This document shows, in pieces, positions 16,899 to 25,761 of a stretch of 64,000 bases of DNA (positions within the stretch are counted from its first letter, which is position 1; every line of letters starts with the position of its first letter). Below the pieces are notes generated by a model, which ran no database searches, was not told the DNA's origin, and saw nothing but the letters and a program-made list of their open reading frames with translations. Both the position numbers and the translations under genes were made by a program. The DNA lies in contig NZ_AP022619.1 in the NCBI RefSeq assembly GCF_010731655.1, forward strand, positions 744,001-808,000. The letters run 5' to 3'. The DNA comes from Mycobacterium paraseoulense. Lineage in GTDB: Bacteria > Actinomycetota > Actinomycetes > Mycobacteriales > Mycobacteriaceae.

Positions 16899-17142
16899 TT
16901 CGCAGTGGTGGGGCTCCGGCGCGGATCGCAATGGTACGGGAGTTCTTGGTTAGCAGCAGATTCCGAAACGGTCACGGGGAGGTATCAATCACGGCGGCGC
17001 TCTGGCACAACGCGGTGAAGCGACAAATCATGACACAGGGCGCCTTTGAGGTTTGCGGCCGCGACGACGCGTAGCGCAGGAATTCCTCGTCCGCTATGAG
17101 CCTTGGCGGATTCACGACGGCGCTGCAGGAGGTATCCACAGC

Positions 17143-17430
17143 ATGACGACGAACTGGGTCCCCGCCCAGACTTCGTGTGGCCCGCATTCCGGTCGCATCC
17201 TCGACACCGCTCGGGGCATTCTCATCGGACTTCGCCGGTGCCCGTCCGAAGCCGCGCTGGACGAATTGCACAGCGCGGCCCTGCGGCACAAGGTGCCGGT
17301 GTTCGCGATGGCCTGGGCGCTGGTACACCTGGCCGGCGACGGCGAGAAGACACCGAGTTTCACCGATGCGCAATCCGCGGCCCGGCACGAATGGGGCCCG
17401 CTGTTCTCCTCCGCCGCAGTGCCCTGTTGA
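17143..17430 (+). CDS. Small ANTAR-domain-like protein
   Basis: A 95-residue protein. Residues about 20-68 (ILDTARGILIGLRRCPSEAA... continuing to the Val/Leu-rich helix before AGD) fit the three-helix ANTAR RNA-binding fold, with an AxGILxxxxxCxxxxA pattern. ANTAR proteins bind paired hairpins in mRNA leaders and act as antiterminators. No receiver or GAF sensor domain is attached, so it would have to be controlled by abundance or a partner. GCAGGAGG lies ten bases before the ATG. The match is by pattern only and moderate. Confidence 0.6.
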   Translation: MTTNWVPAQTSCGPHSGRILDTARGILIGLRRCPSEAALDELHSAALRHKVPVFAMAWALVHLAGDGEKTPSFTDAQSAARHEWGPLFSSAAVPC

Positions 17431-17445
17431 GCGGACCCCAAGACG

Positions 17446-17488
17446 TTGGGACGGCCGAGCTTTCGAGGGGTAACCCGGCCGTCTCCAA
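17446..17488. terminator. Inverted repeat between convergent genes
   Basis: TTGGGACGGCCG (17446-17457) pairs with CGGCCGTCTCCAA (17476-17488) with one bulged base and an 18-base loop. It lies between the ANTAR gene and the convergent iclR gene, where a bidirectional terminator is expected. There is no U-tract, as is common in mycobacteria. Confidence 0.4.
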
Positions 17489-17530
17489 CTTCGCCCTGAC
17501 CAATGCGGGTGCGCGCTCGGTCCGCTGACG

Positions 17531-18277
17531 CTAGCGCGCCCAGGCCGGCGATTCGGCCGCGGCGCGCAGCGCGGTGACGATGCGCTGTTCCTTCTCCAGG
17601 AAGCGCTCCGTCGGTGCCGGCACCGAGATCGCAACCACGTTGTCACCCACGGCGCGGCGGGCGATCGCGGCCGCCGAAATTCCCGGCGTATGTTCATCGC
17701 GGTCGAAAGCCACTCCGGTGCACCGGATCTCGGCAACCTCGGCGCGAAGCCGGTCGGCGACATCGGGATCGCCGCGGGAGATCACCGCCTCGGCCTCGGC
17801 ATCGCCGAGGGCCGCGAGGGCCGCTTTTCCGTTGGCCGTCGACTCGATCGGGAACCGGACGCCGACGGCGGAGACGGCGCGCAGGCGATGCGATGATTCG
17901 ATCTGGTCGACGAACCACATGCGCTGGCCCCGCAATATCGAGAGGTCGACGGTCTCCCCGTCGGTCGCGCGCGCCACCCGTTCGATGGTTGGCCGAAAGA
18001 TCGCCGAGACGTGCGCGCCGTCGGAATTGCCGAAACCCAGCAACCGGTCACCCAGGGAAATCCGGCCCTGCGGATCCACGCTGGCCAGCCCCACCTCGAC
18101 CAGGCCCACGAGCAGCCGGCGAGCCGTCGACTTGGCCAGGCCGAGCCGCTCCCCGAGGTCGACCAGCCGTAACCGCCCGGGTTCGGCGGCGATCTCGTCC
18201 AACGCGGCGGCGGCGCGGCGTAACACCTGGATGCCTTCGTCGCGACCAGGCGAAGAATTTCCCCCCGTATTGGGCAC
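17531..18277 (-). CDS. IclR-family transcriptional regulator, probably leaderless
   Basis: A 248-residue IclR protein. The N-terminal winged helix-turn-helix (DLGERLGLAKSTARRLLVGL) is followed by the effector domain with FIESTANGKAALA-like and GVAFDRDEHTPGISAAAIA blocks, both hallmarks of the family. The GTG at 18277 is chosen because minus-strand TATAGT ends six bases upstream, the geometry of a leaderless mRNA. An upstream ATG at 18310 would put the promoter palindrome inside the gene. It is divergent from the FAD oxidase/PhlG-like pair, which it very probably controls in response to an aromatic or polyketide-like ligand (inference). Confidence 0.88.
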   Translation of the reverse strand: MPNTGGNSSPGRDEGIQVLRRAAAALDEIAAEPGRLRLVDLGERLGLAKSTARRLLVGLVEVGLASVDPQGRISLGDRLLGFGNSDGAHVSAIFRPTIERVARATDGETVDLSILRGQRMWFVDQIESSHRLRAVSAVGVRFPIESTANGKAALAALGDAEAEAVISRGDPDVADRLRAEVAEIRCTGVAFDRDEHTPGISAAAIARRAVGDNVVAISVPAPTERFLEKEQRIVTALRAAAESPAWAR

Positions 18278-18282
18278 AAGTC

Positions 18283-18292
18283 CACTATAGTG
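18283..18292. promoter_or_regulatory. Palindromic bidirectional -10, CACTATAGTG
   Basis: A perfect 10-base palindrome that contains TATAGT on both strands. On the minus strand it sits six bases before the iclR GTG. On the plus strand it would start transcription near 18298 for the FAD oxidase gene. The next bases (TTCCGCATCGCGAA) form an imperfect repeat that could be the IclR operator. Confidence 0.5.
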
Positions 18293-18342
18293 TTCCGCAT
18301 CGCGAATCACAAAGAACCGAAATGTGGATCAGAGGAGTCCAA

Positions 18343-19683
18343 ATGAGCGCGCTACCGGCCGGGCGGCACTTTTTCCGCGGCGATGACGGTTACGAGGCCG
18401 CCCGCCGCGACACCGTGTGGCATCAACGAGTCCCCGAGCGCTACCCCGAGGTGATTGTTCAAGCCATCGATGCCGACGACATCATTGCGGGAATCCGCTA
18501 TGCCAAGGCCAACGGGCATAAAGTCAGCATCGTCTCGGGTGGGCACAGCTTCGCGGCCAACCATCTCCGCGACGGCGCGGTGCTGCTCGACGTCAGCCGC
18601 CTCGACCACGCCACGATCGACGCCGAGCACAAGACGGCCGTCGCCGGTCCCGGCAAAGGCGGCAGCCTGCTCATGGCCGACCTCGAGGCGCAGGGTTTGT
18701 TCTTCCCCGGTGGCCACTGCAAGGGCGTCTGCCTTGGCGGCTACCTGCTGCAGGGCGGCTACGGCTGGAACAGCCGCATCTATGGCCCGGCGTGCGAAAG
18801 CGTCGTCGCGCTCGACGTCATCACCGCCGACGGTGAGCAGATCCACTGCGACGCCGACAATCACCCCGACCTCTACTTTGCTGCGCGCGGGGCGGGGCCC
18901 GGCTTTTTCGGTGTGGTGACGTCGTATTACCTGAAGCTGTACCCGCGCCCCGCCGCCTGCGGCACGAGCGTGTACGTCTACCCGTGGGACGTCGCCGACG
19001 AGGTTTACACCTGGGCCCGAAGTATCAGCGCCGAGGTGGACCGCCGCGTCGAGATGCAGGCCATCGCGACCCGCAGTGCCCCCGAAATGGGTATCGACGG
19101 CCCGGCCATCATTTTCGCGTCGCCGGCGTTCGCCAACACCGAGGCGGAAGCGCAAGAGGCCCTTGCCATATTCGGCAGCTGCCCGGTCGTGGACAAGGCG
19201 TTGCTCGCGGTCCCATATATGCCGAGCGATCTGCCAACCTGGTACACCGCCGTGATGACCCACTACCTGGACGACCACCGCTACACGGCGGACAACATGT
19301 GGACCTCGGCGTCGGCGGAGGAACTGCTGCCGGGCATCCGCAACATTCTCGACACGATGCCGCCCGCGCCCTCCCACTTCCTGTGGCTGAACTGGGGCCC
19401 GTCACCGGCGCGCCAGGACATGGCCTACAGCATCGAAGACGAGATCTACCTCGCCCTCTACGGCTCCTGGAAGGACGCCGCCGACGACGCCAAGTACCGC
19501 GACTGGTCGGGCTCCAACATGGCCGCGATGTCGAGCCTCGCCACCGGGATCCAGCTCGCCGACGAGAACCTCGGCCAGCGTCCGGCGAGGTTCGCCACCG
19601 ACGAGGCGATGGAACGCCTCGACAAGGCCCGCGCCGTCTATGACCCCGATGGCCTTTTCAACGCCTGGGCGGGACGACTCTGA
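18343..19683 (+). CDS. FAD-linked oxidase, berberine-bridge enzyme-like
   Basis: A 446-residue VAO/BBE-family oxidase. FAD would be bound covalently through His68 (SGGHSFA) and Cys126 (GGHCKGVCLGG, aligning with the 6-S-cysteinyl site), followed by LQGGYGWNSRIYG. The C-terminal BBE segment (YDPDGLFNAWAGRL) is the usual closing motif. Such enzymes oxidise alcohols, sugars or phenolic ring systems and give H2O2. Start ATG 18343 has AGAGGAG five bases upstream. Its stop overlaps the start of the PhlG-like gene (TGATG), so the two products are made together and probably act in sequence. Confidence 0.88.
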   Translation: MSALPAGRHFFRGDDGYEAARRDTVWHQRVPERYPEVIVQAIDADDIIAGIRYAKANGHKVSIVSGGHSFAANHLRDGAVLLDVSRLDHATIDAEHKTAVAGPGKGGSLLMADLEAQGLFFPGGHCKGVCLGGYLLQGGYGWNSRIYGPACESVVALDVITADGEQIHCDADNHPDLYFAARGAGPGFFGVVTSYYLKLYPRPAACGTSVYVYPWDVADEVYTWARSISAEVDRRVEMQAIATRSAPEMGIDGPAIIFASPAFANTEAEAQEALAIFGSCPVVDKALLAVPYMPSDLPTWYTAVMTHYLDDHRYTADNMWTSASAEELLPGIRNILDTMPPAPSHFLWLNWGPSPARQDMAYSIEDEIYLALYGSWKDAADDAKYRDWSGSNMAAMSSLATGIQLADENLGQRPARFATDEAMERLDKARAVYDPDGLFNAWAGRL

Positions 19684-20492
19684 TGGCGAACGACCTGTAC
19701 CTCGGCTACCGCGATGACGACGCGAACACGCCGTTCGGCAAGTTCTTCACACCCGAGATGGCGCCGCTGCCACGCCACGTCGTCGAAGCGCTGGAACACG
19801 GGCCGCAGGGCGCGATGGCGCTGCTGGCGTTCGACGACGCCGCGCGCGTCGCCGACGACGGATACCAGCAGACCGAGAACGGCTACGGCGTGCTCGACGA
19901 CGGCGGCTATCAGGTGTCGGTACGCACCGACATGCCGGGGGTCACCCCGGCCATGTGGTCCTGGTGGTTCGGCTGGCATGGCTGCGACACCCGCCGTTAC
20001 AAGCTGTGGCATCCGCGGGCTCATCTGCGCGCCGCGTGGAAGGACGGCGACGACGCCGGCCGCCTCGGCGCCCAACGCTACATCGGCCGCTCCTCGTTGA
20101 TCAGCGAGTACATCGGCTCGACGATGCTCAATGGCGCAATCCAATTCGTCGATCCGGCGAGGATGGGCTGCCCACCCGACAGCGGCGACGCGGTGGCTAT
20201 CTGCGCCCGGCTGGGATCCAGCGAGGCCCCGGTAGACGTCGGATGGTTCGTTCACCACGTCCGGTCGACCGCCAACGGGGCCGAGATGCGGTCGCGGTTC
20301 TGGATGGGCGGTCGGCACATCGAGGTGCGCAACGTTCCCGGCGTCGCGTCACGGGCGGTGCGCCCGATCGCGACGCGGGTGCTGGGCGACGCGCAGACCA
20401 GCGCTCGCAACCTGATGGTGCATTGTGCCCAGGAGATGAATCACCTGGCCGCCTTCCTGCCGGCGCTCCACGACGCCTTCGGCCACGAATAG
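19683..20492 (+). CDS. DAPG hydrolase (PhlG)-like C-C hydrolase
   Basis: A 269-residue protein matching the 2,4-diacetylphloroglucinol hydrolase family. Landmarks are TDMPGVTPAMWSWWFGWHG, RYKLWHPRAHLRAAW and the C-terminal CAQEMNHLAAFLPALH. The His and Glu residues in these blocks are the expected Zn ligands. PhlG removes an acetyl group from an acylated phloroglucinol by C-C hydrolysis. Mycobacteria are not known to make DAPG, so the role may be detoxification of a competitor's polyketide or cleavage of another acylphenol (inference). It is translationally coupled to the FAD oxidase (TGATG). Confidence 0.8.
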   Translation: MANDLYLGYRDDDANTPFGKFFTPEMAPLPRHVVEALEHGPQGAMALLAFDDAARVADDGYQQTENGYGVLDDGGYQVSVRTDMPGVTPAMWSWWFGWHGCDTRRYKLWHPRAHLRAAWKDGDDAGRLGAQRYIGRSSLISEYIGSTMLNGAIQFVDPARMGCPPDSGDAVAICARLGSSEAPVDVGWFVHHVRSTANGAEMRSRFWMGGRHIEVRNVPGVASRAVRPIATRVLGDAQTSARNLMVHCAQEMNHLAAFLPALHDAFGHE

Positions 20493-20513
20493 GCACCCGG
20501 GGGCGGCAAGAGG

Positions 20514-22283
20514 TCAAGCGGGCGGCAGCTGCCGCGGGCCCGCGGGCGAATCGAGTTGGGCCGGTCCGTCCCGCCTGCTCAATTCCGGATCGTGTCGGCG
20601 CTGCGACGCGCCCAGCGACGGGGCTTGTGGCTCTTGGCCGCCCGAGCGCCCCCGGGCCACGGCGGTGTGCTCTACGCGCGACGAGTTGACGAATCCTGGT
20701 GCGGGGGAAGGGGATTCACCGGCCGCGGCGGCGGGATGGGTGTGCCGCTCGCCGGCGTCGGAGCTTTCGGAGTCCGTGGTGATCCTGTGCGTGCGCCGCA
20801 GGGCGAAGGTGATCTCCTCGACCTCTTCGAAGACGTGACGCGCGGTGCGCAGCGGCGCGGTCGTGGTGTCGAGCACCCGCGCCACGAACGGCGGCACCAG
20901 CGGGCGAACCCACCGCGCCGCGGCCTTGGTGGCATCGGGAATCGAGGGAATGAGCGACGCGCCACGGTCTTCGCGCGGCGCGACCTCGCGTTGGACGGGC
21001 GCGGGCAGGTTCTCGGCAACCGGGGCCTGCGCCGGGCCGGGCAGGCCGAGGAGCGCCCGGCTGGCGGCCTCCGCTTCGGCGGCGATCGGCAGGTAGACGT
21101 CCTCGGCGGCCGGCTGGAAAGCGCGTTGCGGTGGCGCGGGGAGCGGTGGCTCGAAGGCCTCCTCGATTCGCCGGCGTTGCTGCTCGCGGTCGATCTCGGT
21201 CTGGGCCTCGATCGCCATCCGGGCCTGGGTGAGTTGGTGCTCGGCCCACATGATCTCGGCCTCGCGGCGGACCTCGGCCCGTTTGATCGCGATCGCGGTG
21301 TCGGCCTCGAGTTCCGCGCGTTCGCGCTGGGCGCGGGCCGCCGCATGGCGATCGTGGGTGGTCTCTGGGCGCCACCGCCCGAGGATCAAGGGCAGCAGGT
21401 AGAGCAGCACGCAGAACGCGATCGTCGTGAGCCGCAACGTGAGCGCCCCGACGTCGGCGGAGGTGAGGTCGTTGAGGGCGACCCAGCGCGCGCCGAGGCC
21501 ACGATCGGCGCCGGCGACCACGCCGTGGCGCGCCTCGTCGAGCGCTTGCTGCTCGCGGGAGATCTGGGCGTCCAACTCGGGCGCTCGCCGGTCGCGGGCC
21601 GCCAGCGCATTGTCCAGTTCGCGCTGGGCATCCGCCAGAAGCTCGTTGGCCGTTCGTGTTTCGGGTCCCGCACCGGGGACACCGGTGATCCGGGTCTGCG
21701 GGCAGGCGGGGCTGGGATGGTATTCGCAGCGCGCGACGACCAGGGCCTGATCCTGCTGCTGGTGAGCCCGGTCGACGGCGCTGTCGAGCGTGGTGCGCGC
21801 GTCCCTGCTCTGTTGCAGCGACGCCGACGCTTGCGCGACCGCCGGCGCCGAACCGGCGTTGCGCAGGGCGCGTTCGTCGAGGCGGTGATCGATCGAGCCC
21901 GACAGCAGGACGATCGCGGCCAGTTCGCCCACCACGGCGCCGAGCGCCGCGGCGACCACCGCACGCGCTGCGAGCCCGGCCCGGCCCCCGTTGAACCCGG
22001 CGGCGGTGGCGCGGGTGACCGCGCCGACCAGCAGGCCGAACACCAGGGTCAGCGGCAGGACGGAAAGGAGCGACCAGCGAGTCGACTCGCTCACGGCCAG
22101 GGTCGCGACGAGCCAGGCCAGCACCGCCCCGAACAACACCACCGCGCCGACCGCGGTTTGCACGGCGTGACCGGAGCGTTCGCGGCGCTCAGCCGGCTCT
22201 CGCCGTTGCCCGCCGCCAAGCCAGTTGAGCAGGCTCGCGGGCGACATCTGCGAGCCCCGCTCGGTGACTTTCTGGGCGCACAT
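20514..22283 (-). CDS. DUF4407 family membrane protein
   Basis: A 589-residue protein with four predicted TM segments: about residues 39-58, 66-85, 95-115 and, after a long loop, about 285-304. The 160-residue loop between TM3 and TM4 contains two cysteines (RCEYHPSPACPQ) and a helical, coiled-coil-like stretch. This is the DUF4407 layout. The C-terminal half is a highly charged helix (RAELEADTAIAIKRAEVRRE...) followed by a Pro-rich disordered tail. Function unknown. ATG 22283 is preferred because GGGAGG lies nine bases upstream; an ATG at 22367 lacks one. It is convergent with the PhlG-like gene. Confidence 0.8.
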   Translation of the reverse strand: MCAQKVTERGSQMSPASLLNWLGGGQRREPAERRERSGHAVQTAVGAVVLFGAVLAWLVATLAVSESTRWSLLSVLPLTLVFGLLVGAVTRATAAGFNGGRAGLAARAVVAAALGAVVGELAAIVLLSGSIDHRLDERALRNAGSAPAVAQASASLQQSRDARTTLDSAVDRAHQQQDQALVVARCEYHPSPACPQTRITGVPGAGPETRTANELLADAQRELDNALAARDRRAPELDAQISREQQALDEARHGVVAGADRGLGARWVALNDLTSADVGALTLRLTTIAFCVLLYLLPLILGRWRPETTHDRHAAARAQRERAELEADTAIAIKRAEVRREAEIMWAEHQLTQARMAIEAQTEIDREQQRRRIEEAFEPPLPAPPQRAFQPAAEDVYLPIAAEAEAASRALLGLPGPAQAPVAENLPAPVQREVAPREDRGASLIPSIPDATKAAARWVRPLVPPFVARVLDTTTAPLRTARHVFEEVEEITFALRRTHRITTDSESSDAGERHTHPAAAAGESPSPAPGFVNSSRVEHTAVARGRSGGQEPQAPSLGASQRRHDPELSRRDGPAQLDSPAGPRQLPPA

Positions 22284-22477
22284 CGAAAACACCTCCCAAA
22301 TCGACAAGCCTCCCAGGCCACCCCCCGTCGCATCGAATCGAAACCCCGCGCGTGTGGCGTGCTTCACAACGCGACCGGATCGCCGGCAAACCTGCGGGCG
22401 AGCCTGGGGCCCCGATTTCCGGCGACGCGTGCAGATCAGCGACGGTTCCGGCGGCCGTCATGAGACGGTATAAGCCT

Positions 22478-23035
22478 ATGGAGACTCACGATTATGTCAC
22501 CTACGAAGAGTTCGGCCGCCGATTCTTCGAGGTCGCTGTCACCCCCGAGCGTGTCGCCGCCGCATTCGCCGACATCGCCGGCAACGAGTTCGCCATGGAG
22601 CCCATAGCGCAGGGGCCCGGCGGGATCGCCAAGGTCAGCGCCAACGTCAAGATCCACGAACCGAAAGTCACGCGCCGCATCGGTGACAGCATCACGTTCG
22701 TCATCCACATCCCCCTGTCGATCGACCTGCTGCTCGACCTGCGGCTCGACAAGCAGCGGTTCGTCGTCTCGGGGGACATTGCGTTGCGGGCCACGGCGCG
22801 AGCCGCCGAGCCGCTGCTGCTGATCGTCGACGTCGCGAAACCACGGCCCTCCGACATCACCGTGAACGTGTCATCGAAGTCCTTCCGCGGCGAGGTGTTG
22901 CGCATTCTGGCCGGCGTCGACGGGGAGATCCGCCGATTCGTCGCCCAGTACGTCGCCGAGGAGATCGACGCGCCGCAGTCCCAATCCGCCCAGGTGATCG
23001 ACGTGGCGCACCAGCTGGCGCAGGCGTGGCCCTGA
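22478..23035 (+). CDS. Conserved hypothetical protein, lipid-binding-like fold possible
   Basis: A 185-residue soluble protein I do not recognise firmly. It alternates beta-like segments (GGIAKVSANVKIHEPKV, ITFVIHIPLSIDLLLDLRLD) with a C-terminal amphipathic helix. No signal peptide, TM segment or catalytic motif is seen. The two-strand pattern resembles actinobacterial small ligand-binding proteins. It lies about 110 bases upstream of a START/SRPBCC-fold gene on the same strand, which may be functionally linked. Start ATG 22478 is used; ATG 22460 is an alternative. Confidence 0.6.
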   Translation: METHDYVTYEEFGRRFFEVAVTPERVAAAFADIAGNEFAMEPIAQGPGGIAKVSANVKIHEPKVTRRIGDSITFVIHIPLSIDLLLDLRLDKQRFVVSGDIALRATARAAEPLLLIVDVAKPRPSDITVNVSSKSFRGEVLRILAGVDGEIRRFVAQYVAEEIDAPQSQSAQVIDVAHQLAQAWP

Positions 23036-23146
23036 CGCCCCGGCGCTGACGCGTAGCTGCGGCCATCCCCGGGTACCCCATGAATTGTCGTGCGCGGGCC
23101 GCAACGGCGCCGACCGCGATCATCGTCTGGGGAGGAGCGAGAAGAC

Positions 23147-23575
23147 TTGGCACGAGTAGATGTTTCGGTGACGTCGCAGGTAGCGCCGGAGGCCGCGTGG
23201 AAGCTGGCGTCCGACCTGAGCCGATTCGACGAATGGATGACCATTTTCGCGGGCTGGCGCGGAACCGTCCCGGAGACGATCGAGGAGGGCACCTGCGTCT
23301 CGTCGTGCGTGAAAGTCAAGGGGTTCCGCAATGTCATCCACTGGACGGTCACCCGCTACGACGAGCCGAAAGCGATTGAGCTGCAAGGCCGCGGCCGCGG
23401 CGGGATACGCCTCGGGGTGGCGATGACGGTGACGGACAACGATCCCGGCACCGACTTTCATCTCACCGCGGACATCAGGGGCGGGTTGCTCAGCGGCCCG
23501 ATCGGGGGGCTGGTCGCCCGCGTGCTCCGCTCCGATGTGGAGAAGTCGGTGCGCAACCTCGTCGCGCTGCAATAA
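23147..23575 (+). CDS. SRPBCC (polyketide cyclase/START-like) family protein
   Basis: A 142-residue protein with the SRPBCC pattern: an N-terminal strand (ARVDVSVTSQVAPEAAWKLASDLSRFDEWM), central strands and the C-terminal helix (GLVARVLRSDVEKSVRNLVALQ). Such folds bind hydrophobic ligands in a cavity. In mycobacteria they are common near membrane-lipid or stress genes. The TTG start at 23147 has GGAGGAG nine bases upstream. It ends four bases before a convergent small membrane protein gene. Confidence 0.75.
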   Translation: MARVDVSVTSQVAPEAAWKLASDLSRFDEWMTIFAGWRGTVPETIEEGTCVSSCVKVKGFRNVIHWTVTRYDEPKAIELQGRGRGGIRLGVAMTVTDNDPGTDFHLTADIRGGLLSGPIGGLVARVLRSDVEKSVRNLVALQ

Positions 23576-23579
23576 GCCC

Positions 23580-23852
23580 CTACCGCGCCGCCGGGTGGCC
23601 GATCGGCCACCCCCGTTCCTCCTGGCGAATCCGCCTGCCGTCCATGGCAAGCCAGGCCAGGCCGGCCCCGAATCCGAGCAGGGCGACGATCGCGGCGGCC
23701 ACGCCCGCGCCGGCGTCTCCGAGCGCGAATGTCGCCACGCATACCACGAACGCCAGGGCGGCAGCCCCGACGAAGACCAGCCCGGACGTGCGCCCGACGT
23801 CCCGCGCCGATTCACGGCGATTCGTCCGATCATGATCTGGGCTATACTTCAT
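23580..23852 (-). CDS. Small two-TM membrane protein
   Basis: A 90-residue protein. The basic N-terminus (KYSPDHDRTNRRESARDVGRT) precedes two hydrophobic helices (about residues 25-43 and 48-67) and a short charged C-terminus (DGRRIRQEERGWPIGHPAAR). Function unknown. GGAGGAG lies nine bases before the ATG, which strongly supports this start. It is downstream of the sulfite-oxidase-like gene on the same strand with a gap of 97 bases. Confidence 0.65.
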   Translation of the reverse strand: MKYSPDHDRTNRRESARDVGRTSGLVFVGAAALAFVVCVATFALGDAGAGVAAAIVALLGFGAGLAWLAMDGRRIRQEERGWPIGHPAAR

Positions 23853-23949
23853 CGGGGCGTCTCCTCCGGTCAATTCCTTTGGGCCGCTTGGTGGAGCTAC
23901 CCGGAATGCCGTCGGAACAAACGACGAGGCGTCGAGGCCGGCGGTTCGA

Positions 23950-25761
23950 CTACAGCGTCTGGTGTCGCCCGAAGTACTTGTGGTCCTCGCTGTAACCGCC
24001 GTAGCCGCTGCCGATGTCGCGGTAGTCGGCAACGAACTCGATCCCCTTGATCCACTTGACGAGTTTGAAGCCGTGCTGCAATTCGTTGCGCAGCCGCAGC
24101 GGCTTGCCGTGCATGTAGGGGAGGGGCTGATCGTTCATGTTGTAGGCGAGCATCGTCATGTGATGGTCCATTTGCCCGATGTGGTGGGCGTTGTAATAGA
24201 TGCCGCCCGTCGCGCCCAGACCCATCGAATAGAACACCACCCACTTGGCCTCGGGCCGCGGCTTGACGATGTCCATGATCGTCTTCATCTGCACGCCACC
24301 CCATTTGGCGACGCCCGACCAGGCCTGGATGCAGAAGTGCTGGCTGATCTGCTCGTGGTAGGGCAGCGCCTTCAGGTCGTCGAGTGAGAACTCCATCGGG
24401 TGTTCGACGAGACCGTAAACCTTGAGCCGCCAGTCGCGGAAGTCGTTCTGCTCGAGTTCCTTGTACTCCACGGTCTCCGGCAGCCGGCCGTTGCGCCAGT
24501 GGTGCGGTGAGATGTCCTTCTCGGTGAACGCGCCGGGCTTGGGGTCGAGCTGTTCGAGTATCCGCTGGAACGGGCCGACCAGCGCGTAGCCGACCCGCTG
24601 AATCACGCGCGGATGGCGAATGGTGAACGGAGTGGCCCAGACCCACGCGATCGCCGTCAGCACCATGGCCGCGGCGAAGATCCCGAAGCCCACCCAGCTG
24701 TTGTCGTCGCGGGAGGCGAACATGTGGTTGAGGTTTCGCAGCGCGCTGGTCGTCAGCACCATGGTGACGTGGACGAGGATGAAGAACAGGAAATAGACCA
24801 GCACCACGAAGTGCAGCGACCGCGCGTGCTGGATGCTCAGCCGCTTGCTGAGCCAGTGAACGCGCTGCGACAGGGCGGGCGACATGCCCAGCCCGGTGAT
24901 CAACGCCGCGGGCGCGGCGATGAAAACCGTGGTGAAGTAAGACAACAACTGCAGGCCGTTGTAGGCGACCCAGCCGTTGTCGGTCGGCCAGTCCAGCGAC
25001 AGATACTGAACCGCCACCGACGCCGCGTTGGGAAAGACGTCCCAGCTGGTCGGCACGATGTGCCGCCACTGTCCCGTGGCGAACAGCAGCACGTAGAAGA
25101 CCGCGCCGTTCACCAGCCAGAGGACATCTACGCCGAGGTGCCACCACCGGGCCAACCCGATGGAGTGCCGGAAGCCGGGCAACCCGAATTGTGGTGGCAG
25201 CGCGACGGTGTCGGCGTTGGCGGTCCACAGCTCGTCGTCCGGCACCGGGGGGCCGACCCGCAGCCACTCGTCCTTGCCGGGGGTGGCGTTGCGGCTGAAG
25301 TAGAGCCGGGGATGGTCGCACAGGATCTGGATCCCCGTCCTGATGATGAACATCATCATGAACAGGTTGAAGAAGTGCGTCCAACCGATCCAGGCCGGTA
25401 GGCCGGGGGTGACACCGGAGCTGTCCGTCCCGGGGTAGCGCTGGATGAACGACTGCACGGCCGGCATGTTGTGCAGGCCTTTGCCGACGGCCACCCCGAC
25501 GATCAGCAGAGCAAAGCCGATGGGGATCAGCCAGAGCAGGTTGAACCACCGGTCACGTCCGATACGCAGCTTCGGGGCGGTGGCCCGCCGGCTGAGATCG
25601 AAGCCGCCACCGTAGGTCTCGACGTCGATGACGTCTTCGGCGGTGTGAATCTCGCTGCGGTAATCCGGGGGGGTCTCCAGCGGCGTGCCCACTGCCAGTG
25701 TCGATACGTTGCCGCTCGGCCTCGCCTGTGCGGCCGTGGGCTCCGCGGGATTGACGCTCAT
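23950..25761 (-). CDS. Molybdopterin (sulfite-oxidase-type) enzyme fused to a multi-TM b-type domain
   Basis: A 603-residue fusion. The N-terminal part has about five TM segments. Several His residues sit near membrane boundaries (WTHFF, RWWHLG, HARSLHFV, VHVTMV), which fits a Ni/Fe-hydrogenase or cytochrome b561-like domain. The C-terminal part (from about residue 420) is an oxidoreductase molybdopterin-binding domain: WRLKVYGLVEHP, LPYHEQISQHFCIQAWSG with the Cys that should ligand molybdenum, and VVFYSMGLGATGG. It would pass electrons from a substrate to the membrane. ATG 25761 is used; a GTG at 25785 is also possible. No twin-arginine signal is seen. Confidence 0.8.
   Translation of the reverse strand: MSVNPAEPTAAQARPSGNVSTLAVGTPLETPPDYRSEIHTAEDVIDVETYGGGFDLSRRATAPKLRIGRDRWFNLLWLIPIGFALLIVGVAVGKGLHNMPAVQSFIQRYPGTDSSGVTPGLPAWIGWTHFFNLFMMMFIIRTGIQILCDHPRLYFSRNATPGKDEWLRVGPPVPDDELWTANADTVALPPQFGLPGFRHSIGLARWWHLGVDVLWLVNGAVFYVLLFATGQWRHIVPTSWDVFPNAASVAVQYLSLDWPTDNGWVAYNGLQLLSYFTTVFIAAPAALITGLGMSPALSQRVHWLSKRLSIQHARSLHFVVLVYFLFFILVHVTMVLTTSALRNLNHMFASRDDNSWVGFGIFAAAMVLTAIAWVWATPFTIRHPRVIQRVGYALVGPFQRILEQLDPKPGAFTEKDISPHHWRNGRLPETVEYKELEQNDFRDWRLKVYGLVEHPMEFSLDDLKALPYHEQISQHFCIQAWSGVAKWGGVQMKTIMDIVKPRPEAKWVVFYSMGLGATGGIYYNAHHIGQMDHHMTMLAYNMNDQPLPYMHGKPLRLRNELQHGFKLVKWIKGIEFVADYRDIGSGYGGYSEDHKYFGRHQTL

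Noticed and set aside
20556..22463. A 635-codon plus-strand frame opposite the DUF4407 gene
   Set aside because: It is the antisense of a well-supported gene; the predicted protein is Arg/Gly-rich with no domain, typical of a GC-rich shadow frame.
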